NCBI GenBank assembly: GCA_964589725.1
Contig: CAZPUJ010000113.1
Location: forward strand, 1 to 5,116
DNA length: 5,116 nucleotides
From: CAYSHJ01 sp964589725
GTDB taxonomy: Bacteria; Planctomycetota; Planctomycetia; Planctomycetales; Planctomycetaceae
Direction: 5' to 3'
Position 1 is the stretch's first letter, and every line of letters starts with the position of its first letter. The notes beneath the pieces were generated by a model. The model worked only from the letters and a program-made list of their open reading frames with translations. It was not told where the DNA came from and made no database searches. The position numbers were made by a program, and so were the translations under genes. Of this stretch, positions 1-5,116 are shown piece after piece.

Positions 1-2618
1 TGTTGAAGACCAGTCGCGATGGGCGGCAGCAAACTTTGGCGATGACTGCCGACTCGCGCAAGCCGGGCACGTTTCGAGTCGACGTGCCGCAAGCGGACGA
101 GTCGTTCTTTTTTCAGGTGCTCGCGGGCGACGCTCGTTCCACGCAACGAGCGGTTGAGATTGTGCAGCGTCCACAGGTGGAGTCGCTGGAGACCACGCTC
201 ACGCCGCCGGCATACGTAGGCGGGTCACTCCGTGACCCGCATTCCGCGTCACGGAATGATGCGACCATCTTGGCTGGACTTCCGGGCACATCGGTCGCGA
301 TGACGCTGCGTGCGACCAAGCCGCTGCGTGAAGCGGTTCTAGGCACGGAAGCCGGGGCGCTGATCGAGTTGACTCGCGGCAAGGACGCGACGACTTGGAG
401 CGGGTCGTTCGTGCTGTGGTCTGATGCGATTCAGAAACAGCCGCACGAGTTGGGCATCGAAGGACGCCTCGTCAAGGCACCGACGCGGTACCAAGTCCGG
501 CTCAAAGACACCGACGGTTACGACGACGGCGATTCGCTGTGGCGTTCGATCACGCTCATCAAAGACTTGCCACCGCAGGTCACGATCTCGGTTCCGGGTA
601 AAGACCTTTCGCTGAAGCCTGGTGAATCGTTGGAGATTGTGGTCAGTTCGCGCGATGACTACGGCGTCGGGCCGACGAAGATTTTGTTCCGGCTGAACGA
701 TGACCCAACCGTGCGCGAGTTGGCCTCGGTCGATCACAGCGGCGAGCCACAGCGCGACGTCGTAGACAAGCTGACGTGGAATCTCGGCAGCGCGAGCGGT
801 GCTGTGTCATTCAAGGCGGGAGACCTGATTCAGTATTGGGCCGCGACCAGCGACCGCAATAACATCACCGGGCCGAGCGTGACGGAGTCGCGGCGGTTCT
901 CGGTGTTTCTTGTCACGCCGGAGCAGTGGCGAGCGAACCTGGACGTCACGTTGGACGATTACGCGGCAGTGCTCGAAGAACTCGTGCGGTTGCAGCGCGA
1001 GAACCGAGCACAAACGGCGTCGGGTATCGCATTCGAAACGCTCGTTTTGCGGCAAATTCGCATTCGCACGCACACGGCGAAGCTGGCTCGATCCATCGAG
1101 AAGGGAGCGTTGCCACTGGCCTCGATGGTCAAGACGCTCGATGAGCTCCACGCCAGCGCGATGGCGAATGTGATCAAGCTGCTCGAATCGGGTCGCGACA
1201 CGGAGAACGACATCAAAGCGCATCGGCTGCGCGAGCAGTCGCTTCCAGTTCAGGACGAGATTATTCGCAAGCTGGAAGAGCTGCTCGCGCGGTTGCAACG
1301 GAACGAGCAGGCTCGCAAGGAATTGAAAAAACTGCAAAAGAAGGACGCCGCTGCTCACAAAGAGATCAGCGAGGCGCTCGGCAAGTTGATCGGCGAACTC
1401 GACCGGCAGGTCGACGATCAAATGCAGGCAATCGCCAACCTCGAAAAAATGCCCAAGAAACCGGTCGAGGAATACTCGGACGAAGAACTACAACCGCTCA
1501 AGCAGTTGGACGAGCAGCTTTCGAAGTTCGGAAAGTGGGCGAAGGGCAAGGTCGACGAGTTGACCAAATTGCCGACCGGCTTCGTCGATGACTTCGGACT
1601 GCGCAAGGATGTGAACTCGGTCTTTGAAGAGATCGAAAAGCAATCGCAGCGCCCACAGGCTCAAAAGATGGAAGTGGCCTTGGAAGATTTGGGCATCAGC
1701 AAGGCGACCGAGATGCTCGAAGACCTTGAGCTGTGGATGCCGGACGCTCCGGACGCGGTCAAGTGGGTGCAAGAAGAACCCCTCGACAAGAAGCCGTTCG
1801 ACATCCCCGAAATGCCGCTGCCGAGTGCGCTGGAAGACCTCATCGGCGAGCTGATGCAAGAAGAGGATGAGTTCGATCAAGAGGCGGACGATGTCACGTC
1901 GGCGTGGGGCGACAATCTGAATCAAGCTGGCTGGGGCGTGTCCGACGGGCCGATCAGTTCGTTCAGCGCGAAGGGCAAGACGGGCAATGACCTGCCGAAC
2001 AATCAAGAGGTCACCGGCCGATCGGGGGATGGACGGCGCGGCAAGTCATCGGGACAGGCCGTGGGTGACACGTCTCGTAACCTGCCCGGTCGCAAGACGC
2101 CCGCGCGGCTTGGCAACGAACGCTACGAACCGGGACGCATCAAAGAGGAGCAACCGGCCGACCCGAATGGATCCACCGGCGGCGGCAAGAAAGCCGGCTC
2201 GGGACGGCGCGGTCTGCAAGGTGGCACGCCGCCCGACTTCGTCCGCGACATGGAACGGCTCAGCGAGAAACAGGCCGGTCTGCGCGAGAAGGCCGAGCAA
2301 GTCGCCAAGCAACTGGAAACCTCGAACATCTCCGGCCGCCGCTTGAACAAAGCCATCGACTTGATGAAGCAGTCGGAGGCCGACCTCAAGAACCTGCGTT
2401 ACGAAGACGCTTCACAAAAGCGGAAAACCGCGCTCGGCCAACTCCGAGCCACGATGAACGGCGTCGATCAGGCGACCGCGATCCAATTGCATCGTGCTCG
2501 TGAGCTACCGAAAGAACTGCGGCAAGAGTTACTGCAATCGACCGACGCCGGATATCCGAAGGGCTACGAGTCGTTGTTGCAGAACTACTTCAAAGCACTG
2601 TCGGAGGCGGAGAAGTAG
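1..2618 (+). CDS. Large DUF4175-like coiled-coil protein, 5' end outside the window
   Basis: The frame is open from the left edge (first full codon at 3) to TAG at 2616-2618, giving 871 visible residues. The TTG at position 3 has no room for a ribosome site, so the true start, probably with a membrane anchor, lies upstream. Numbering from position 3, residues 1-305 are beta-rich, with a TPPAY motif at 67-71, a DDYGV motif at 218-222 and GDLIQYWA at 273-280. These resemble the extracytoplasmic part of DUF4175-type proteins. Residues 310-480 are charged heptad-like helices, probably coiled coil. Residues 600-640 are acidic. Residues 640-745 form a Gly/Arg/Ser-rich linker with a pattern I associate with planctomycete homologues, and 746-871 are helical, ending in a YPKGYESLLQNYFKALSE-like tail. 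From memory, such genes often follow MoxR/DUF58/VWA genes, which this window cannot show. Its role is unknown; an envelope scaffold is a guess. The family call is moderately sure, the reading frame very sure. Confidence 0.85.
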   Translation, partial: LKTSRDGRQQTLAMTADSRKPGTFRVDVPQADESFFFQVLAGDARSTQRAVEIVQRPQVESLETTLTPPAYVGGSLRDPHSASRNDATILAGLPGTSVAMTLRATKPLREAVLGTEAGALIELTRGKDATTWSGSFVLWSDAIQKQPHELGIEGRLVKAPTRYQVRLKDTDGYDDGDSLWRSITLIKDLPPQVTISVPGKDLSLKPGESLEIVVSSRDDYGVGPTKILFRLNDDPTVRELASVDHSGEPQRDVVDKLTWNLGSASGAVSFKAGDLIQYWAATSDRNNITGPSVTESRRFSVFLVTPEQWRANLDVTLDDYAAVLEELVRLQRENRAQTASGIAFETLVLRQIRIRTHTAKLARSIEKGALPLASMVKTLDELHASAMANVIKLLESGRDTENDIKAHRLREQSLPVQDEIIRKLEELLARLQRNEQARKELKKLQKKDAAAHKEISEALGKLIGELDRQVDDQMQAIANLEKMPKKPVEEYSDEELQPLKQLDEQLSKFGKWAKGKVDELTKLPTGFVDDFGLRKDVNSVFEEIEKQSQRPQAQKMEVALEDLGISKATEMLEDLELWMPDAPDAVKWVQEEPLDKKPFDIPEMPLPSALEDLIGELMQEEDEFDQEADDVTSAWGDNLNQAGWGVSDGPISSFSAKGKTGNDLPNNQEVTGRSGDGRRGKSSGQAVGDTSRNLPGRKTPARLGNERYEPGRIKEEQPADPNGSTGGGKKAGSGRRGLQGGTPPDFVRDMERLSEKQAGLREKAEQVAKQLETSNISGRRLNKAIDLMKQSEADLKNLRYEDASQKRKTALGQLRATMNGVDQATAIQLHRARELPKELRQELLQSTDAGYPKGYESLLQNYFKALSEAEK
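220..258. repeat. Double palindrome inside the coding frame, 39 bases
   Basis: Two perfect inverted repeats touch each other. The first has arms GCGGGTCAC (220-228) and GTGACCCGC (232-240) with a 3-base loop. The second has arms CATTCCG (240-246) and CGGAATG (252-258) with a 5-base loop. TCCGTGAC at 229-236 is also the exact complement of GTCACGGA at 248-255, so an alternative fold exists. The segment spans 39 bases, a multiple of three, and encodes residues of roughly GSLRDPHSASRND just after the TPPAY motif, where a surface loop is expected. It looks like a small palindromic element tolerated in frame, but no second copy is visible here, so its mobile nature is inferred. Confidence 0.5.
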
Positions 2619-2627
2619 TTGGAGAAA

Positions 2628-2656
2628 TCGGAACAGTGCCGGCGTTGATGTTCCGA
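2628..2656 (+). terminator. Hairpin just after the large gene, possible weak terminator
   Basis: TCGGAACA at 2628-2635 and TGTTCCGA at 2649-2656 form a perfect 8-bp stem around a 13-base loop. The hairpin starts nine bases after the TAG of the large gene. No T-run follows, so it is not a standard intrinsic terminator. It could instead be an RNA-processing or 3'-protecting structure between two co-directional genes. Confidence 0.3.
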
Positions 2657-2728
2657 CTGCGCCTCGATAGTTTGCTCGCGGATTTCGTGGTCACGGAACG
2701 ATTGTTCAACGATTCCCAATTTGCGCGC

Positions 2729-2732
2729 GGAG
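2729..2732 (+). promoter_or_regulatory. Ribosome binding site deciding the start at 2739
   Basis: GGAG lies six bases before the ATG at 2739. This supports that ATG over the in-frame TTG at 2721, which has no comparable site and would put six residues, including an acidic one, before the signal peptide. Confidence 0.6.
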
Positions 2733-2738
2733 TGCAAC

Positions 2739-3140
2739 ATGAAAACGTGGATGACGAAAGTCGTGGCGTCGGGAGTGTTGGTGGCCTGTTTGCTGGGGGT
2801 GAGCTTGCGGCCTGAGGTGACGGCCCAAGAGGCGGGCAAGTCGGCGAAGGCAGAGAAAGGGGACGCCGCGAAGGGGCAGAAGAAGGCGTCGTTGGGTGAT
2901 CGGTTACCCGCCAATTACGGCAAGATTAAGTTGACTGAGGAGCAGCGTAAGAAGATCTTCGAGATCCAGAACAAGTACGAGGCGCAAATCGACGAACTGG
3001 AGAAGAAAATCGAAGACCTGAAGAAGCAGCAGGCTGCGGCGGTAGAAACCGTGCTGACCGCGAATCAAAAAGCGGAGCTAGGCAATCTCCGTGACGAAGC
3101 CAAGAAGAAAGCGGCCGAAGGCAAGAAGAAGTCCGATTGA
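2739..3140 (+). CDS. Small exported Lys-rich helical protein with two LTxxQ motifs (Spy/CpxP-like)
   Basis: The gene encodes 133 residues. The N-terminus is a signal peptide: MKTWMTK, then a hydrophobic core at about 8-23, with likely signal peptidase I cleavage after VTA (residue 29). LVAC at 14-17 resembles a lipobox, but hydrophobic residues follow the Cys, so a lipoprotein is less likely. Residues 31-50 are a Lys/Ala/Gly-rich linker. Residues 60-128 are charged helix, with LTEEQ at 65-69 and LTANQ at 106-110 flanking a coiled-coil-like stretch. Paired LTxxQ motifs mark the Spy/CpxP group of periplasmic chaperones and stress sensors, and the length fits. The match is to short motifs only, so the function is inferred. 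The gene starts 120 bases after the large gene and may be co-transcribed with it. The C-terminus ends abruptly at KKKSD, and a similar tail continues in another frame. Confidence 0.8.
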   Translation: MKTWMTKVVASGVLVACLLGVSLRPEVTAQEAGKSAKAEKGDAAKGQKKASLGDRLPANYGKIKLTEEQRKKIFEIQNKYEAQIDELEKKIEDLKKQQAAAVETVLTANQKAELGNLRDEAKKKAAEGKKKSD

Positions 3141-3178
3141 GTGACAGCAAAGACAAGAGCGACGCGAAGAAGGACTGA
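3140..3178 (+). other. Off-frame continuation of the LTxxQ protein's charged tail
   Basis: Starting at 3140, one base back from the frame of the preceding gene, the codons read SDSKDKSDAKKD and then TGA at 3176-3178. This has the same Lys/Asp/Ser composition as the end of the upstream protein (GKKKSD). The simplest reading is that the ancestral protein was about 14 residues longer and one base was lost near 3135-3139. Chance, a base-calling error or ribosomal frameshifting are alternatives; I see no standard slippery heptamer. Confidence 0.4.
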
Positions 3179-3271
3179 AGGACGACGTTCGAACACAGCT
3201 ATCACCGGAAAGATCCTACCGCTGGGATCGTCCAGTTGATTTGTGACATTCGACTGCTCGGCGCTTGATGA

Positions 3272-3290
3272 TGTCTGCCACAGGCAGACA
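3272..3290. repeat. Perfect 8-bp intergenic hairpin
   Basis: TGTCTGCC (3272-3279) and GGCAGACA (3283-3290) pair perfectly around an ACA loop in the gap between two converging genes. There is no T-run on either strand, so it is a poor intrinsic terminator by the usual rule. It may act as a bidirectional end structure or be one copy of a dispersed palindrome. No gene is supported across 3179-3396. Confidence 0.4.
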
Positions 3291-3340
3291 GAGATTGGTC
3301 ACGGCCGACGAGTTGCATGATGCCGCCCGACGGAAATTTT

Positions 3341-3358
3341 GAGCAAATCTTACTGCTC
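3341..3358 (-). terminator. Weak hairpin in the convergent gap
   Basis: GAGCA (3341-3345) and TGCTC (3354-3358) form a 5-bp stem with an 8-base loop. Read on the minus strand, downstream of the DUF1501 gene, it is followed by AAAATTT. The stem is short and the T-run is only three bases, so this is a weak candidate. Confidence 0.15.
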
Positions 3359-3370
3359 GTGTAATTGCGG

Positions 3371-3384
3371 CCGCCTAAAGGCGG
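3371..3384 (-). terminator. GC-rich hairpin after the DUF1501 stop codon
   Basis: CCGCC (3371-3375) and GGCGG (3380-3384) pair around TAAA; six pairs form if the outer loop bases join. It lies 12 bases beyond the natural end of the DUF1501 frame, a position typical of a transcript end. No T-run follows it on the minus strand, so it could equally be a dispersed palindrome. Confidence 0.35.
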
Positions 3385-3396
3385 AACTACGAACTG

Positions 3397-3768
3397 TTAC
3401 GCCAGAATCTCATTCACAACTCGGCCGTAGACATCGGTCAGGCGGTAGTCGCGGCCGGCGTGACGATAGGTCAAGCGTTCGTGGTCTAGTCCGAGTAGGT
3501 GCAGGATCGTGGCGTGCAGGTAGTGAACGTGGACTTTGTCTTGGACGGCCCGGAAGCCGAATTCGTCGGTGGCTCCGTAGGCCATGCCGCCGCGAACACC
3601 GCCGCCGGCGAGCCAGGTCGTGAAGCCGAGATGATTGTGGTCGCGGCCGTCGTTCCCTTCGGTCGTTGACGTGCGGCCGAACTCACCGCCCCAGATGACG
3701 AGCGTGTCGTCGAGCAGTCCGCGACGCTTGAGGTCATTGAGCAGCGCGGCCGTCGGCTGGTCGATGTC
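3397..3768 (-). pseudogene. Separated C-terminal part of the DUF1501 protein
   Basis: This stretch continues the DUF1501 reading frame directly after the internal TAA and runs to the natural stop at 3397-3399. It encodes 123 residues with no further stop or frameshift. It carries the most recognisable end of the family: WGGEFGRT (residues 378-385 of the full frame), GRDHN (393-397), WLAGGG (404-409), HATILHLLGLDHE (437-449) and the final YRHAGRDYRLTDVYG run. GEFGRT and DHN are conserved signatures of the family, whose fold is related to alkaline phosphatase and sulfatase. The first internal ATG is at 3585, past most of these motifs, so translation on its own would give only 62 residues. Preserved sequence with no other damage means the interruption is recent or a sequencing error. 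Confidence 0.85.
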
Positions 3769-4824
3769 TTACGCGAGCTTCTTCGTCTGGTCGTTGTGAT
3801 TGCCGTGCGTGTCCCACGGCTGGCCGTTGCCGTAATAGATTTGTACGAACCGCACGCCACGCTCGATCAACCGCCGAGCCATCAAACACGAGTGGGCATA
3901 GTGCGACGTGCCGTACTCGTCGCGAACGACTTCCGGTTCTTGCCGGATGTCGAACGCATCAGACGCGGCGAACTGCATGCGAAACGCGGTTTCCATCGAG
4001 CGAATACGGCTTTCGAGTGCCGGCTCATTGGAGTGTTCGGCCAAATGTTTCGCGTTCATCTGTCGCAGCAAATCAAGCTGCCGGCGCTGCTGCGGCAAAG
4101 TGAGAGCGTCGTTGCGCAAGTTCGGCAGCATCTTGCGCGGGTCAAGATCGCTGTGGTTGATGTATGTCCCCTGAAACTCACCCGGCAGGAAGGCACTCGT
4201 CCAGAGTTCGGCGAACCGCACTGGACGACCGGGACAGAGCACGACATAACCGGGCAAGTCGTTGTTCTCACTGCCGAGTCCGTACAGAAACCACGAACCC
4301 ATGCTGGGCCGTGTCGGCGTGATCGTACCGTTGTTCATGAGGAACAGCGCCGGCCCATGATTCGGATTGTCAGTGTGCATCGAGCGGATGACACAGATGT
4401 CGTCGATGCACTCGCCCAACCTGGGCAACAAGTCGCTGACCGGCAGTCCGCACTCGCCGTGCGGCTGAAATCCAAACGGTACGGCGAGCAACCCGCCGGT
4501 TTTGTTCTCGGTACGGAACTCGACTTCCTTCGGCCGTTGCCCCGCGAACTGATTGAGCGCCGGCTTCGGATCAAAGAAATCCGCCTGAAACGGCCCGCCA
4601 TTCATGAAGAGCTGGACGACTCGCTTGGCTCGCGGCGAGTGATGCCTCCCGATGTGCGGCCGCGATGAACTCTCGGCAATCGTTACATCGGGCCGCGACA
4701 GCATCGACGCCATCGCAACCAATCCGAAGCCGCCGCCAACTTGGGTCAACCACTTACGACGGTCACGTTGTCGTTCAAACGGGCTCATCATGTTCTCGTC
4801 CGATAGATACTCATTGCTTGACAT
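3769..4824 (-). CDS. DUF1501 family exported protein, cut short by an internal TAA
   Basis: This is the first 351 residues of a DUF1501 protein (Pfam PF07394), ending at TAA 3769-3771 after the motif WDTHGNHNDQTKKLA. The full frame of 475 residues is normal for the family. The N-terminus has a twin-arginine signal (DRRKWLTQ, 21-28) followed by a hydrophobic core at 29-42, so export by Tat is expected. FMNGGPFQADFFDPKP at 73-88 is the family's N-terminal motif, and MHTDNPNHGPA at 149-159 and RFVQIYYGNGQPWDTHG at 325-341 are further landmarks. The family is abundant in planctomycetes, often paired with DUF1549/DUF1553 cytochrome-like proteins; none is visible here. The biochemical role is not established. 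As read, the product lacks the GEFGRT and DHN motifs and is probably inactive. The start could instead be ATG 4791 or 4788, which leaves the Tat signal complete. Confidence 0.85.
   Translation of the reverse strand: MSSNEYLSDENMMSPFERQRDRRKWLTQVGGGFGLVAMASMLSRPDVTIAESSSRPHIGRHHSPRAKRVVQLFMNGGPFQADFFDPKPALNQFAGQRPKEVEFRTENKTGGLLAVPFGFQPHGECGLPVSDLLPRLGECIDDICVIRSMHTDNPNHGPALFLMNNGTITPTRPSMGSWFLYGLGSENNDLPGYVVLCPGRPVRFAELWTSAFLPGEFQGTYINHSDLDPRKMLPNLRNDALTLPQQRRQLDLLRQMNAKHLAEHSNEPALESRIRSMETAFRMQFAASDAFDIRQEPEVVRDEYGTSHYAHSCLMARRLIERGVRFVQIYYGNGQPWDTHGNHNDQTKKLA
4795..4801 (-). promoter_or_regulatory. Possible ribosome binding site for an internal DUF1501 start
   Basis: On the minus strand GGACGAG lies just before a double ATG (4791 and 4788). 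The upstream ATG at 4824 has only AGCACGA before it, a poorer site. Starting at the double ATG would give MMSPFERQRDRRKWL, an N-region of ordinary length for a Tat signal. This shorter form, 464 or 463 residues without the stop, may be the real start. Confidence 0.35.
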
Positions 4825-4862
4825 TCGTGCTCATGATGAACACGAACCAAACAATACCAGAG

Positions 4863-4892
4863 ATTATCGCGAGGCTTCGTGAATGGCGACAA
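4863..4892 (-). promoter_or_regulatory. Possible sigma-70-like promoter before the DUF1501 gene
   Basis: On the minus strand TTGTCG (4892-4887, 4 of 6 matches to TTGACA) is followed after 18 bases by GATAAT (4868-4863, 5 of 6 matches to TATAAT). It sits in the 108-base gap after the hydrolase gene, and a transcript would begin about 30 bases before the ATG at 4824. Planctomycete promoters are poorly characterised, so this is tentative; the DUF1501 gene could also be read from the hydrolase transcript. Confidence 0.3.
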
Positions 4893-4932
4893 GCTTTCAT
4901 CAGCGTGCTGCGCCGTGAGCCAACCCTACGAT

Positions 4933-5116
4933 TCACTTCGCCGCCATCTGTTCGCGGATAAACTCCAGTGCTCGTCCGTTGGCTTCGGCGACTTTCTTGG
5001 GGTCGCCGTCGCGGAGACCGTGTTCGGCGCCTTCAATGGTGAGGAGTTCGTGCTTCACGCCGTGCTTGGTCAGTTCGCGAGCCATGTCGGCGGAGCAGGC
5101 GTAGGGGACGTCGGTG
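4933..5116 (-). CDS. Alpha/beta-hydrolase (esterase/peptidase-like), C-terminal end only
   Basis: The frame enters from the right edge (first full codon 5115-5113) and ends at TGA 4935-4933, giving 60 visible residues. It begins TDVPYACSADMARELTKHG, the helix that follows the catalytic-acid strand in esterases of the dienelactone hydrolase, BD-FAE or prolyl-oligopeptidase type. LLTIEGAEHGLRDGDP follows, in which the His of GAEHG (visible residue 32) should be the catalytic His. A final amphipathic helix, ALEFIREQMAAK, closes the fold as usual. The catalytic Asp probably lies at or just beyond the window edge, and the nucleophile Ser far beyond it. Substrate and localisation cannot be told from this end. 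It is co-directional with the DUF1501 gene and 108 bases upstream of it. Confidence 0.8.
   Translation of the reverse strand, partial: TDVPYACSADMARELTKHGVKHELLTIEGAEHGLRDGDPKKVAEANGRALEFIREQMAAK

Noticed and set aside
3..5. TTG as the start codon of the large gene
   Set aside because: The frame is open to the window edge and the first residues already look like an internal beta-rich domain, so the start is upstream.
807..1421. Open frame of 204 codons on the minus strand
   Set aside because: It is antisense to the coiled-coil part of the large gene. Its Leu/Arg/Gln-rich product is what results from reading Glu/Lys/Leu coil codons backwards.
2690..2698. GTCACGGAA shared with the intragenic palindrome at 248-256
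   Set aside because: Only nine bases match and the flanks cannot form the double hairpin, so it does not count as a second copy.
3339..3623. Open frame of 94 codons on the plus strand starting in the convergent gap
   Set aside because: It begins with TTG and no ribosome site, becomes Arg/Gly-rich, and mostly overlaps the DUF1501 C-terminal coding sequence on the other strand.
3769..3771. TAA as a recoded or reassigned codon
   Set aside because: TAA is not used for selenocysteine or pyrrolysine, and neighbouring genes stop normally at TAG, TGA and TAA. A mutation or read error is simpler.
4105..4141. Inverted repeat GCGCAAG/CTTGCGC inside the DUF1501 gene
   Set aside because: A 7-bp stem with an 11-base loop in G+C-rich coding sequence is expected by chance, and both arms encode ordinary residues in the conserved frame.
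3796..4668. Long open frame of 290 codons on the plus strand
   Set aside because: It lies wholly antisense to the DUF1501 gene, whose product matches a known family; the plus-strand product is Arg/Val-rich with no recognisable domain. It is a codon-bias shadow.

Overview
The window looks like chromosomal DNA from a G+C-rich member of the Planctomycetota. Three things support this. The first gene matches the large coiled-coil, DUF4175-like proteins that I associate with planctomycetes. A DUF1501 protein with a twin-arginine signal is present, a family greatly expanded in that phylum. Genes are loosely spaced, with short palindromes between them. I see no phage, insertion-sequence, CRISPR, tRNA or rRNA signal.

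Layout. Positions 1-2618 (+) hold the 3' part of a very large gene: a beta-rich region, then long coiled coils, a Gly/Arg-rich conserved-looking linker and a helical C-terminus. A compact double palindrome at 220-258 lies inside its reading frame. After 120 bases with one hairpin comes a small gene at 2739-3140 (+). It encodes an exported, Lys-rich helical protein with two LTxxQ motifs, resembling Spy/CpxP-type periplasmic proteins. A tail of the same composition continues after its stop codon in another frame, to 3178. Positions 3141-3396 are a convergent intergenic region with several hairpins and no gene that I can support. Positions 3397-4824 (-) are a DUF1501 gene of normal full length (475 codons plus stop) split by one in-frame TAA at 3769-3771. 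After a 108-base gap with a possible promoter, 4933-5116 (-) is the C-terminal end of an alpha/beta-hydrolase running off the window.

How the genes relate. The two plus-strand genes could be co-transcribed, and both act at or outside the cytoplasmic membrane. The hydrolase and the DUF1501 gene are co-directional and could share a transcript. No single pathway joins the two pairs, which face each other. The best leads are the intragenic double palindrome, the nonsense codon in an otherwise intact DUF1501 gene, and the off-frame tail of the LTxxQ protein. I did not find convincing evidence of a wholly new system.
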